Assembly (NCBI GenBank): GCA_020638995.1
Contig: JACKHM010000001.1
Span: forward strand, 682,001 to 746,000
DNA from: Planctomycetaceae bacterium
GTDB taxonomy: Bacteria > Planctomycetota > Planctomycetia > Pirellulales > Pirellulaceae
Length of the DNA stretch: 64,000 bases
Direction of reading: 5' to 3'
This document shows positions 26,363 through 35,100 of this stretch, one piece after another. The notes beneath the pieces are model-generated. The model was given only the letters and a program-made list of their open reading frames with translations, was not told the DNA's origin and made no database searches. The position numbers were made by a program, and so were the translations under genes. Numbering within the stretch: the stretch's first letter is position 1; every line of letters starts with the position of its first letter.

Positions 26363-29263
26363 ATGAACGCGACAATTTTCTGGCGATTGGTCTGGAAAGA
26401 ATACCGCCAGCAGCAAAGCTTGTGGATTGCCATCGCTCTAGCAGGGCTCGTCTTTCAAATTGCGATGCTAGTCTTTTCCACGTTGAACGGCATCGCAGAT
26501 TTGCCGAATCGGCTGTTTGCCATCGCGCTGGGCGTGCCGGTACTCTACTCGCTCGGCTGTGGTGCGATGTTATTCGCCGGTGAACACGAATCAGGTACCT
26601 ATCCGTTTCAGCAGTCGTTACCCGTCAGCGCAAATGTCGTGTTCTTTGCCAAGTTCGCGTTTGCACTAGCCAGCGGGTTCCTGTTGTTTCCAGTGCTTTG
26701 GTCGTTGGCATTCGCCATGAGCAGTTGGACGCTACCGGAGCGTGAGTGGCACATCCAGTTGTGGGGCGGAGGAGTCGTTGCTGCGACGGAAGTTCTGATC
26801 TGGGCGAGCTTGGGATCGCTGTTGCTGCGAAAAGTGCTGCCCGCCGCCATTTGCGGCGGAACCGCGGCTGCGCTCGTTGGATACGGTGCCCTCGTCGCGA
26901 CGTATTCACTACAAAGAACCGCTGGACAGCAAGGCTACGAGTACATCAGCACCATTCCATTTCGCGGCTGCTTTGGAGTTTTGGCTTTTATCGTCGCGGT
27001 CAAGCTCGGTCGTCAATGGTTCAACGAACAGCCGCTACGCTGGGGAACTACTTCGTCGCAAGTTACAAGAGTACGTCCCGAAACACTGGGTCGCCGGCAA
27101 ACCGCAAACGCAACTCCTATCTCCGTACTGGGGCGACTCCTATGGCACGAATGGCGTCAATGCCGACCGACGATGTTTTGGTGCATCTTGGGCCACTTTG
27201 TCTTCGCGTCGTGGCTGGCAACCGGTTCCTTCGGGAGCGAGGCCTACCTAGTCGTATTGCCGGCACTGGCGACGATTTTTGGCGCGAGTGTCTTTGCGGC
27301 TGACCAACGCCAGGCACAGTACTCCTTTTTTTCAGAACACGGCGTTCGACCGCGGCTGGTCTGGCTATCGCGGCAAACAGTATGGGGCCTTTCGCTCTTT
27401 GCACTTCTCCTTGTTGCTTGTTCGCTACAGTTGTTCTTCGGCAGCCGCAACATCAGGGAAGAGCTCACCGCAAGCGGATTTGTCTTATTGATGTTCACGA
27501 CCGGCCAGTTGTGCTCCATCTTGATTCGCAGCAACATCGTCGCCGTCTTCGCGGCTGTGCTATGTAACATAAGTCTGTTCACCTGGACGACCTTTATGGC
27601 ATCGCTCGGCGACACATGGATTGTCGGCGTTCCCGCTTTGCCGTTCATCTTTCTTTGGGCCAGCTGGCTTTATGCGCCAAAGTGGATTCAGCAGCGATTC
27701 ACTTGGCGCACTCGGGTTCTAACTGCGGCCACCATCGCCGGACCACTCCTGTGCGTTGTGCTCGCGACGGCTGCTTACCGGGTGTTTGAAATCCCCGCAG
27801 TGAGACCTTCCTATTCGACGGCCGTCATCCAGGCGGACGACTCGCCATCGGCTCGCGAGACTTCGGCGATGTACGCTTCGGCTAACCGGCTGCTTAGCGG
27901 TCATTTATCCGCTGACGAGACGGGAACAATGACGATCACATCGCGCGATGACAGCTGGCTGGAGGGAATTCAATTATTCCTCACGGCAAGTCGACGGGAC
28001 ACTTGCTACTTCCACCACTGGAACGACATCGAGCCATCGCGAGAGTTCGAGGGCATCCCGCTAACGAGAGCTGTGCTGGCGGAGGCGGCCTACCGGACTG
28101 AACACGGAGAACTCGATGGCGCCGCGGAATTACACGATGGTATCTTGCGTTTGGCGTCGCACCTGTACCAGCAGCGATCCGAGACTCTTTATCGAATGCA
28201 GGCGAGTGCCGTCGAAGAAGAACTCTACGCGTCGATTGCACGGTGGGCTGAGCACGATTCGCTCGAAGCTGAGCGCGTACTGCAAACCCTCAATCAGCTT
28301 CAGCTATGGGCGGATGGAAACGATGCCCATTGGCAAAACAGCATCTTGGAACACCGCCAGAACGTCCAGCAACTGATTGCACTCGATGATCATGCGATGC
28401 GTGTGAATTACTCGTTCAGCGACCACGAGCGGACAGCATGGAAGACCCTTGGATACCTGTGCCCTTGGGAACGCTGGCGCATGTCACGAGTGCTTGAGGT
28501 CTATACAGAGACCGAGCTACAAGGAATCAAGGTGATCGAGGAACGTGGTCCGCGAATACCGCCTTACGCTCAATCGAAGCTTCCCTGGGATACTGTGCTT
28601 ACACTGACGAATGGTGAGCGAAGGCTCATTCGCAGCACTGAGGTTGAGACTTGGACCCGATTTACGACGCTGATCAACATGGTTTCTCCTCCTTTTGCAT
28701 TCTCTTATGTTGCATTTGAACATCAGAGCCAAGTACGTCGCCATGCGATCTGTGTTCAACTCGCGGCCATCGCATGGCGCAAACAACACGGCTCGCTTCC
28801 GGAGTCGCTCAAATCGTTAGTTGGCAGTCCATTCCAGCAACTGCCGCTGGACCCCTATACCAAACAACCCTTTGTCTATCTACCGAATGGCGTCGAAGAA
28901 GAAGTGTGGGACGATCCATATGAGGGAATGGCGGGAATAATGATGGGATCGGGTGGGATGTATGCGTCCGGGTCGGGTGATTCACAAATTGAATGGAAAC
29001 CACCGAAGCGGCGTCTGGTACGGTCCGAGCCTTTTATCTGGAGTCCCGGCGAAGAATTGCGGTATGCACCGAGTTCGCCCCACGGCGTTTCACAATCTCC
29101 TGTTGCGGGCGACTTTCGAGATCAAAACGGCAATTCGCTGACCGACGTAGATCTCTTAAGGCAAGGCGTCCGCTTCCCGCTTTCCATGCCCCAGCCTTCC
29201 GAGGAACAATCGCAGCCGTCTAACTCTTCCGACGACGCCGATGCCTTGCCGAACGACGAGTAG
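26363..29263 (+). CDS. Very large ABC-2-type permease with long C-terminal domain
   Basis: About 966 residues from ATG 26363, which begins MNATIFWRLVWKEYRQQQ, the usual ABC-2 membrane start. Residues 1 to about 520 contain roughly twelve membrane helices in two similar halves; the second half opens with a LLWHEWRQCRP motif that mirrors LVWKEYRQQQ, so two permease units appear fused. A further helix near 465 precedes a soluble region of about 430 residues that has no recognised fold and ends in a low-complexity Ser/Gln/Asp tail. The frame is open far upstream within the ATPase gene but that part is out-of-frame shadow. Substrate unknown. Confidence 0.8.
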   Translation: MNATIFWRLVWKEYRQQQSLWIAIALAGLVFQIAMLVFSTLNGIADLPNRLFAIALGVPVLYSLGCGAMLFAGEHESGTYPFQQSLPVSANVVFFAKFAFALASGFLLFPVLWSLAFAMSSWTLPEREWHIQLWGGGVVAATEVLIWASLGSLLLRKVLPAAICGGTAAALVGYGALVATYSLQRTAGQQGYEYISTIPFRGCFGVLAFIVAVKLGRQWFNEQPLRWGTTSSQVTRVRPETLGRRQTANATPISVLGRLLWHEWRQCRPTMFWCILGHFVFASWLATGSFGSEAYLVVLPALATIFGASVFAADQRQAQYSFFSEHGVRPRLVWLSRQTVWGLSLFALLLVACSLQLFFGSRNIREELTASGFVLLMFTTGQLCSILIRSNIVAVFAAVLCNISLFTWTTFMASLGDTWIVGVPALPFIFLWASWLYAPKWIQQRFTWRTRVLTAATIAGPLLCVVLATAAYRVFEIPAVRPSYSTAVIQADDSPSARETSAMYASANRLLSGHLSADETGTMTITSRDDSWLEGIQLFLTASRRDTCYFHHWNDIEPSREFEGIPLTRAVLAEAAYRTEHGELDGAAELHDGILRLASHLYQQRSETLYRMQASAVEEELYASIARWAEHDSLEAERVLQTLNQLQLWADGNDAHWQNSILEHRQNVQQLIALDDHAMRVNYSFSDHERTAWKTLGYLCPWERWRMSRVLEVYTETELQGIKVIEERGPRIPPYAQSKLPWDTVLTLTNGERRLIRSTEVETWTRFTTLINMVSPPFAFSYVAFEHQSQVRRHAICVQLAAIAWRKQHGSLPESLKSLVGSPFQQLPLDPYTKQPFVYLPNGVEEEVWDDPYEGMAGIMMGSGGMYASGSGDSQIEWKPPKRRLVRSEPFIWSPGEELRYAPSSPHGVSQSPVAGDFRDQNGNSLTDVDLLRQGVRFPLSMPQPSEEQSQPSNSSDDADALPNDE

Positions 29264-29308
29264 CAATATTCGTCGCGCGCGGCGAAATCGGTTGAGTAAG
29301 GCGGCTGC

Positions 29309-30415
29309 CTAAATGTCGAGTTCGTCGAGACCGTCGATCAGGTCGTCGAGTTCGTCCCGTGGCTCTTCAGGCTTGTTTGCCTGCCGCTTGCGAATGCCAA
29401 CCGTCATGCCCACGGCGTCGCGACCCGCCATGACCAATTGTTCATCGCGTTCTAGAGCAGCGATTTCTTCAGCCGACTTGCCGTCCTCCGGTGCGCCGAA
29501 CAGTTTTGACAGATCGATCTTCAGGCCGACTAACCCGACGGGAGCACCCGCAATCGCAGGTGTCTTGTGTTGCGGGAAGATGATTGCGTTTTCAGGACAG
29601 ACGCGACTGCAAGCGGGACAGCCTTTACGGCAATTGTCCGGTTGTTCGACCAAAATCGTTTCGACCTTATCAACGCCGTACACGCCGAACAAGCAGAAGT
29701 CGATGCACTCCATGCAATTCGTACACCGACTGTAATCTATCACAGGATACCAGCGACGACCGCCAGTCTCCTCGATACGGACCACTTCGACGGGCTTGCC
29801 GTTCCCGTTAGCGGACTCAGTAGGCCGGGTCGCGACCCAGCCTACGTCACTCGTTCCTTCAATCGGCAGCGCCGTTGAATTCGTCGGCTTTGCGAACCGA
29901 TCAAGCTGCTCTTGCCTCGCTGTTCCGTCGATCCATCCGCCGAGTTGTACGAGCTTCTGCTCGTTCTCGGTGGCGATGCGTTTGATCTCGTCAATATAGG
30001 CCTGCGGGCGGTCATGCACTCGCAGATCGAGACAATAGATGCGTCGATTTGGAATATTTCGGTGCTGGATCACGCGATCCTTACTATCGGCGGCTTCGAT
30101 CACCTCGTCTTCTTCGTCGTCGTCATCTTCTGGCTTGATCAGCGTTTGGCCAACGTGGCCGTGGATGCCATTTCGATCCAAGATCCAATGAGCTCCGCGC
30201 TCGTAGAGCCATGACAAAACGACTACGTTCCCTTTAATGCCTTGCAAGGCGAGCATACCAGTGCCGTCTGCTTTGAGATCATAAAGATGTGGGATTACCG
30301 TGACATCAATGCCCGGCTCCATGATCAGCGCAGCCACGATATCTTCTTCCAGCCCGCGTTTTGCCGGGTTCTGGCTCTGTCCTTGAGATACAACGACTGC
30401 GATGCGTTTAGCCAT
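29309..30415 (-). CDS. Double [4Fe-4S] ferredoxin-type protein with N-terminal domain
   Basis: 368 residues. The N-terminal 90 residues form an alpha/beta domain (RIAVVVSQGQSQNPAKRGLEEDIVAAL...NVVVLSWLYERGAHWIL). After an acidic linker and a second small domain come two 4Fe-4S motifs: C231, C234, C237, C241 and C262, C266, C269, C273 (the latter spaced C-x3-C-x2-C-x3-C). The protein should transfer electrons in the cytoplasm. It is the last gene of the minus-strand cluster, 79 bases after the lipoyl gene, and could serve the radical SAM protein or a lipoyl/thiol redox step. No named family recognised. Confidence 0.75.
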   Translation of the reverse strand: MAKRIAVVVSQGQSQNPAKRGLEEDIVAALIMEPGIDVTVIPHLYDLKADGTGMLALQGIKGNVVVLSWLYERGAHWILDRNGIHGHVGQTLIKPEDDDDEEDEVIEAADSKDRVIQHRNIPNRRIYCLDLRVHDRPQAYIDEIKRIATENEQKLVQLGGWIDGTARQEQLDRFAKPTNSTALPIEGTSDVGWVATRPTESANGNGKPVEVVRIEETGGRRWYPVIDYSRCTNCMECIDFCLFGVYGVDKVETILVEQPDNCRKGCPACSRVCPENAIIFPQHKTPAIAGAPVGLVGLKIDLSKLFGAPEDGKSAEEIAALERDEQLVMAGRDAVGMTVGIRKRQANKPEEPRDELDDLIDGLDELDI

Positions 30416-30494
30416 AGAAAGTTTTCAGTCTTGAGTGCTCAGTTTTTAGTAGGGTTCCTGCGGAACATGGAAAACTTGAAACCGAACACTTCTT

Positions 30495-30950
30495 TCAATC
30501 GTTTAATTGTCCTTTAATCGTTCGTTGCGTCACTTCCCAGACCGACTCCAGATGATTTATGTAATCTGCAGCGGACAACAATAGGCCGCTGCCTTCGATC
30601 TCGAACAACCATCCGCGACCGTACTTGTCCACGTTGATCGTCGATGGATCGGAAAGTAGTTCATCGTTGAATCTCGGCAATCGTCCCGCCATCGGGGCAT
30701 AGAGGGCACTTTCCGCCTTCTTGCTCTCGATGGCACCCATTTCCTGACGCTCGGCGAGCGTGGCGCCAGCGTCAACCGACCACTCCAAAAAATACACATC
30801 TTGCAGCAGTCGAACAGCATACGCGGTGAATCCGAATCGGTAGACGCCAGCGGCTTGAGGCAGCGCCCACATGTGATTCTTCGCGTACTGTCTGTCTGTA
30901 GGAAAGATCGCCTCGAACTCTCCCATCATAAACACCAAGTGGTCGCTCAT
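30495..30950 (-). CDS. Free-standing GcvH-like lipoyl protein
   Basis: 151 residues. It matches glycine-cleavage H protein: NHMWALPQ near the start, GFTAYAVRLLQD, then AIESKKAESALYAPMAGR with the probable lipoyl lysine at K78, then NDELLSDPSTINVDKYGRGWLFEIE. The region of H protein that receives aminomethyl from GcvP is less recognisable. No gcvP, gcvT, lipoate ligase or octanoyltransferase is in the window, so it is probably not part of glycine cleavage. Its ATG overlaps the stop of the radical SAM gene by 4 bases, which strongly links the two. Confidence 0.82.
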   Translation of the reverse strand: MSDHLVFMMGEFEAIFPTDRQYAKNHMWALPQAAGVYRFGFTAYAVRLLQDVYFLEWSVDAGATLAERQEMGAIESKKAESALYAPMAGRLPRFNDELLSDPSTINVDKYGRGWLFEIEGSGLLLSAADYINHLESVWEVTQRTIKGQLND

Positions 30951-32251
30951 GTATAGCGGACCCCTCGATGCTCCTCTTCGAAGAACGGTGGGAGCAAGGC
31001 GTCGACGTGGAGCAGTCCTTTGCGGGTCAGCTCGACGCGATCACCATCGACGACCAGCATGCCGTCGTCGCTGTGAGCCGTCCACACATCCGACCATTCT
31101 TCTAACACTTCAGCTCCGAACTTGTCACGAAAGTACCCGACGTCCAGATACCCACGCTTGAGTAGCAAAATCAACTCACGGATCAGCAATTGATGCTTCG
31201 TCGGCTTCAGGCCGCGACCGAGCGGCAGCTTGCCGGCGGCAAGCGAGCCAATGTAGTCCTTCCATTCCGGGAGATTCTGGTAGTGAACACCCGAGATATG
31301 CCCAAAGCTCGCGATGCCTGTAGCGAGCAAGTCTGAACCACCGAACAAGTTATCGCGATAGCTGAAGTTAACCTTCTGTGGATCCTTGACCATCGTGTAC
31401 GCGCTCGACACATGATAGCCGGCGGCGGCGAGTTCATCGAAGGCGTAGTCGACCCAGGCTCGCTTTGTTGGCCAATCGGCAACCGGCGTCTCGATCTCGT
31501 TCCCAAGAATATCCTTGGAGTAAACCGTGTTGTAGGGCAACTCCATTTGATAAATCGTGACGCTTTCGGGCGAGAGTTCGATCGTTTTGCGAATGTTCTC
31601 TCTCCAGTTCTCCCAAGTTTCGCCAACCATACCTGAGATAAGGTCGATATTGACGTTGGGAAACTGTGCGGCGGTGATCCAATCCCAGGCCTTGTACACC
31701 TCGCCCGACAGATGAGCGCGTCCGTTCTCATTCAATATCGCATCGCTAAAGTTTTCGACGCCGAGACTCAATCGCGTCACACCCAATTCTCGGATCGTGT
31801 GTACTTTGGGCTCGGACAGCGTTCCGGGCTCGCATTCGAAAGTAACCTCTTCGGCCTTGTCCCAATTGATGCTTGCGCGAAGTCGATCGACCAGCGATGT
31901 GAGCTGCTTTGCACTCAGAAACGAAGGAGTTCCACCACCGAAATATACGAAGCGAAACGGACGACCGCCCATGACAGGTTGTTCGCTGACGATTTCGATC
32001 TCGGACGAGAGTGCCGCGACATATTCTTCGATCTCGCTGGCCTTGTTATCGGTGAAGACTTTGAAGTAGCAGAATTTGCAGCGTTTGCGGCAGAAAGGAA
32101 TGTGTAAATACAGCCCTAACGGAACGTCGGCAGGAGGTGCAGCCATCGCCGCTTCCACGACAGGCAAATTGTCTCTGGACCATTGCGAGAAAGGCGGGTA
32201 GTTAGAGATGAAGTAACTGCCTACTTGTGTTTTGACGGAGTCAGTGGCCAC
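30947..32251 (-). CDS. HemN/HemW-like radical SAM protein
   Basis: 434 residues. The radical SAM cluster motif is C54-x3-C58-x2-C61 within LYLHIPFCRKRCKFCYF. It is followed by the HemN-family features FVYFGGGTPSFL, VTFECEPGTLSE, LGVTRLSLGVENFSD and NIDLISGMVGETWENW. The C-terminal HemN domain is present (HQLLIRELILLLKRGYLD). HemN makes protoporphyrinogen IX and HemW is a heme chaperone, but this subgroup may act on another substrate given its partners. It lies 14 bases after the 64-residue gene and overlaps the lipoyl gene. Confidence 0.87.
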   Translation of the reverse strand: MATDSVKTQVGSYFISNYPPFSQWSRDNLPVVEAAMAAPPADVPLGLYLHIPFCRKRCKFCYFKVFTDNKASEIEEYVAALSSEIEIVSEQPVMGGRPFRFVYFGGGTPSFLSAKQLTSLVDRLRASINWDKAEEVTFECEPGTLSEPKVHTIRELGVTRLSLGVENFSDAILNENGRAHLSGEVYKAWDWITAAQFPNVNIDLISGMVGETWENWRENIRKTIELSPESVTIYQMELPYNTVYSKDILGNEIETPVADWPTKRAWVDYAFDELAAAGYHVSSAYTMVKDPQKVNFSYRDNLFGGSDLLATGIASFGHISGVHYQNLPEWKDYIGSLAAGKLPLGRGLKPTKHQLLIRELILLLKRGYLDVGYFRDKFGAEVLEEWSDVWTAHSDDGMLVVDGDRVELTRKGLLHVDALLPPFFEEEHRGVRYT

Positions 32252-32265
32252 TGGTTGAACTTCTT

Positions 32266-32460
32266 TCAGTTACTCGAAGAATTCGTGCGATTAAGAGAAC
32301 TTCCTGGTGATGCGATCGCGAGCCCGCAAGCTTGACCTGGCTTCGATGGCAGTGGATTCTCACGAACAATTCTCTCCCTTACCAATTCGCTTGGATAGCC
32401 CAAGTCTGTCATTGTCGAACACTCCTCAATCGTGAGCACTTCGTCGAAAACAGATGGCAT
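32266..32460 (-). CDS. Small conserved-looking protein, unknown function
   Basis: 64 residues from ATG 32460. An AAGGAG ribosome-binding site lies 7 bases upstream, the best in this cluster, and the gene fits exactly between the propeller and radical SAM genes with gaps of 4 and 14 bases. The sequence has an acidic N-terminus (MPSVFDEVLTIEECSTM), a helical LVRERIVREN segment and a Ser/Asn tail. No domain or membrane segment. The spacing and ribosome-binding site make it likely real. Confidence 0.5.
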   Translation of the reverse strand: MPSVFDEVLTIEECSTMTDLGYPSELVRERIVRENPLPSKPGQACGLAIASPGSSLNRTNSSSN

Positions 32461-32464
32461 ATTG

Positions 32465-33589
32465 CTACTCCTTCTTCTCACCAAAGCAATACACGACACC
32501 ATCGTCACTAGCGATGACGAGTTTCCCTTCGACGACCGCCGGCGATCCAGTAAAGCCCCCCCCAGCCTCGAACTCCCATTCCATTTCGCCAGTATTTCGA
32601 TTTAGTCCGTAGATGCGTCCGTCCGCCGCACCAACATACGCGCGATCACCGACGATCACAGGCGACGAGTCGACGCGTTGTTTGGCCGCGAAAGTCCACA
32701 GTTCGGCGCCAGTCTTCGGATTCAACGCATGCACTCGTTTTGCACGACTGCCGACAATGACTTGCTCCGCCGAAGCGGCGGCAGAGCTTCGATAGGAAGT
32801 GCTCGTCTTCGCGGTAAACGTCCAGGCAACTGTCGCCTCTTTCCAATTGACACACAGGAACTCTCCGCCCTCCGTCCCAAAGTAAACAAAGTCGCCAACC
32901 ACCGCGGGAGTTACACCGGTCGGGCCGCCGATCTCGACCTGGGCAATGTCATGGCCGTCGCTAAGGTCGAGGATGTGAAGTTTGCCGTCGCAACCGGCAA
33001 GGAACACTCGGTCTTCGACGATCGTCGGGCTACACCGAATTTGATCGTCGATCGTATGCTTCCACACTAGCTCGCCCGACTTTGTATTCAGGCAATACAA
33101 TGTCGCGTCTTGCGACCCGACAAGCACATTGCCTTGGTAGAAGTTGGCACAAGAATCGATCTCAGCTCCCGTGTCGAAGCCCCATTGCAGCTTTCCGTTC
33201 GACGCATCCAAGCAATAGAACCGACCGTCGTAGTCGCCGATATAGATCAATCCCTCGCGAATCGCCGGCGACGCAATGAATCCCGCATCGGTCTTGTACT
33301 CCCACTTCTTTGCACCGGTTGCCAAGTCCAACGCATAGACAGTGCCATCAAGATCGCCGATATAGGCGACGTCGCCTTCGATTGCGGCCGTGCCCTCGAA
33401 GGCCCCGTCTTTGACCTCGAATTTCCACAGCAATGAGGGATTGGCCGGCAAGGTCACACTGGCAACCCCCGTGGCGTGCGAGTCGCCGCGGAACAGCGGC
33501 CAGACGTTGGCGACGTTCTCGGCAAAGTTGATGGTGGGAGCAATCGCAACCAACCATAGTGTCAGCACCAACGAGCGAGTGGTTCGCAT
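32465..33589 (-). CDS. Secreted PQQ-type beta-propeller protein (BamB-like fold)
   Basis: 374 residues. A signal peptide spans 1-23 (cleaved after NFA). The remainder is a series of about seven PQQ-enzyme-type repeats: VAYIGDLDGTVYALDLATGAKKWEYKT, LIYIGDYDGRFYCLDASNGKLQW and similar, each with the A-W-docking Trp and the DGxxYAL turn. No PQQ-binding or dehydrogenase residues are evident, so it may be a binding or scaffolding propeller. It sits inside a cluster of cytoplasmic redox genes although it is exported. GGAG precedes the ATG. Confidence 0.85.
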   Translation of the reverse strand: MRTTRSLVLTLWLVAIAPTINFAENVANVWPLFRGDSHATGVASVTLPANPSLLWKFEVKDGAFEGTAAIEGDVAYIGDLDGTVYALDLATGAKKWEYKTDAGFIASPAIREGLIYIGDYDGRFYCLDASNGKLQWGFDTGAEIDSCANFYQGNVLVGSQDATLYCLNTKSGELVWKHTIDDQIRCSPTIVEDRVFLAGCDGKLHILDLSDGHDIAQVEIGGPTGVTPAVVGDFVYFGTEGGEFLCVNWKEATVAWTFTAKTSTSYRSSAAASAEQVIVGSRAKRVHALNPKTGAELWTFAAKQRVDSSPVIVGDRAYVGAADGRIYGLNRNTGEMEWEFEAGGGFTGSPAVVEGKLVIASDDGVVYCFGEKKE

Positions 33590-33666
33590 TTGTTACGGCT
33601 CCGGATGCCATTTCGAGACGAATTCGACCGCGTCGGCGCCGCGGCAATTAGACCGATTTCATTGTA

Positions 33667-34818
33667 TCAGAACGCTTGCCGATACAGGCCCAAAAGTTCA
33701 GGCTCGCCCACTTCACGAGGGTTGAACGTACCGGTCCACTGCGTTGCCGCGGCGGCGGCAAGATCCGCGAGTTGAGACTCGTCGACATTTCGATCGGGCA
33801 ATCGAGTCGCCAGACCAGCCTTTTTAACCAGCGTCGAGATGAAATCGGCCAGGCCACTGGGGCCGCTGCTGGGCCGCGGCATGCCATTGTTGTCACAACT
33901 AGCTTCTAACAACTCTCGATACCAATCGTCATGTTTCTCGCCGTTGAAGCGGATGACATGCGGCAGCATCATGCCGATGGCTTCCCCATGGACGATGCCA
34001 TAACGCGCGGTCAGGGGATTCGCCAAAGCGTGCGTAGCACCAAGCATCGAGTTTTCGATCGCGACGCCAGCATAGGTCGCGCCCAGTTGCATCGCAGATC
34101 GGGCTTCCAAGTCTGTTGGATCTTCGAGCACACGTCCGAAATTTCCGGCCAGCAATCGCCAAGCTTCGCGGCTGTATAGCAACGAAACGGGGTTGCGAGG
34201 TTTCGTGACATACGTCTCCAACGCATGAGCGATTGCATCGATGCCTGTGAGCGCCGTCACACGAGGTGGTTGTGTCAAAGTAAGCTTTGGATCGAGAATT
34301 GCGATTCGGCAGGAGGCCTTTTTATCACCACACGCCATCTTCGCATGAGTCTTCGCATCGGAAATCAGGGCAAAGGATTGTGTTTCGCTGCCGGTGCCGG
34401 ATGTCGTCGGTACGGCGATCATCGGGAGCATCGGCTTTAATGCTTTACCAACGCCCCAATAGTCCTGCATTTTGCCGCCGTTGCTATACAGAAAGTTGAT
34501 CCCTTTCGCACAGTCCATGGAACTGCCACCGCCCAGACCGACGAGCAGTTCAGGATCATGACGCTTCGCGGCCGCGACACCTCGATCGACGTCATCGGTC
34601 GAAGGGTTCTCATGGACGCCTTCGAATAGATGAGCTTCGATTCCAGCCCGGGCTAAGGCATCTAGACCACGTTGGGTGTGGCCCGCAGCGATGACACCGG
34701 GATCACTCACAACCAGCGCGCGTCTCGCTCCCAATTCCGAAGCCAACTCGCCAAGCTTATCGATTGTGTCCGGACCGAACACGATTCGAGTACGCAGTTG
34801 GAAGTCAAAGGGCGTCAT
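33667..34818 (-). CDS. Iron-containing alcohol dehydrogenase
   Basis: 383 residues, normal for the family. The N-terminal NAD-binding part has GGGSSMDCAKGINF and PTTSGTGSETQSFALI. The metal-binding helices contain the Asp and His ligands in GIDAIAHALE and in GATHALANPL followed by IVHGEAIGMMLPHVIRFN. Such enzymes interconvert alcohols and aldehydes with NAD(P)(H), usually with Fe2+. It lies downstream of an aldehyde-dehydrogenase-like gene and an AMP-forming ligase, so it may perform the last reduction of an acid - aldehyde - alcohol route, or the reverse oxidation. Confidence 0.93.
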   Translation of the reverse strand: MTPFDFQLRTRIVFGPDTIDKLGELASELGARRALVVSDPGVIAAGHTQRGLDALARAGIEAHLFEGVHENPSTDDVDRGVAAAKRHDPELLVGLGGGSSMDCAKGINFLYSNGGKMQDYWGVGKALKPMLPMIAVPTTSGTGSETQSFALISDAKTHAKMACGDKKASCRIAILDPKLTLTQPPRVTALTGIDAIAHALETYVTKPRNPVSLLYSREAWRLLAGNFGRVLEDPTDLEARSAMQLGATYAGVAIENSMLGATHALANPLTARYGIVHGEAIGMMLPHVIRFNGEKHDDWYRELLEASCDNNGMPRPSSGPSGLADFISTLVKKAGLATRLPDRNVDESQLADLAAAAATQWTGTFNPREVGEPELLGLYRQAF

Positions 34819-35100
34819 ATTTCAGAAGTCTCTCTGAACAAGAACTGATGACTATGCCTTCTGTACAGTTCTTGTGGTTGGACCGTCCGTGTGGCAACTA
34901 GCAGGAATGTGAATCATGGAGGCGAGCTAGAAAACAATCTCGTCGACCTGGTATTGGAACCTCCGGCACCAACTCTAAGCCCCCTGAGATCGCACCGCTC
35001 CGTAAAACAGTGGCCGCCAGAGTTCGTCCGCCGTCATTAGCATTGTCGTCGTACTCATGTCTTGAGTGTATTCCAGCGGCGTTGTGACGTCCAACTGAAG

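Noticed and set aside
29309..29878. Open frames on the + strand across the ferredoxin gene
   Set aside because: They are antisense shadows with biased composition; the minus-strand frame has intact 4Fe-4S motifs.
30947..32251. Coproporphyrinogen III dehydrogenase for heme synthesis
   Set aside because: It has the HemN family pattern, but no other heme gene is nearby and the partners point elsewhere; kept as HemN/HemW-like.
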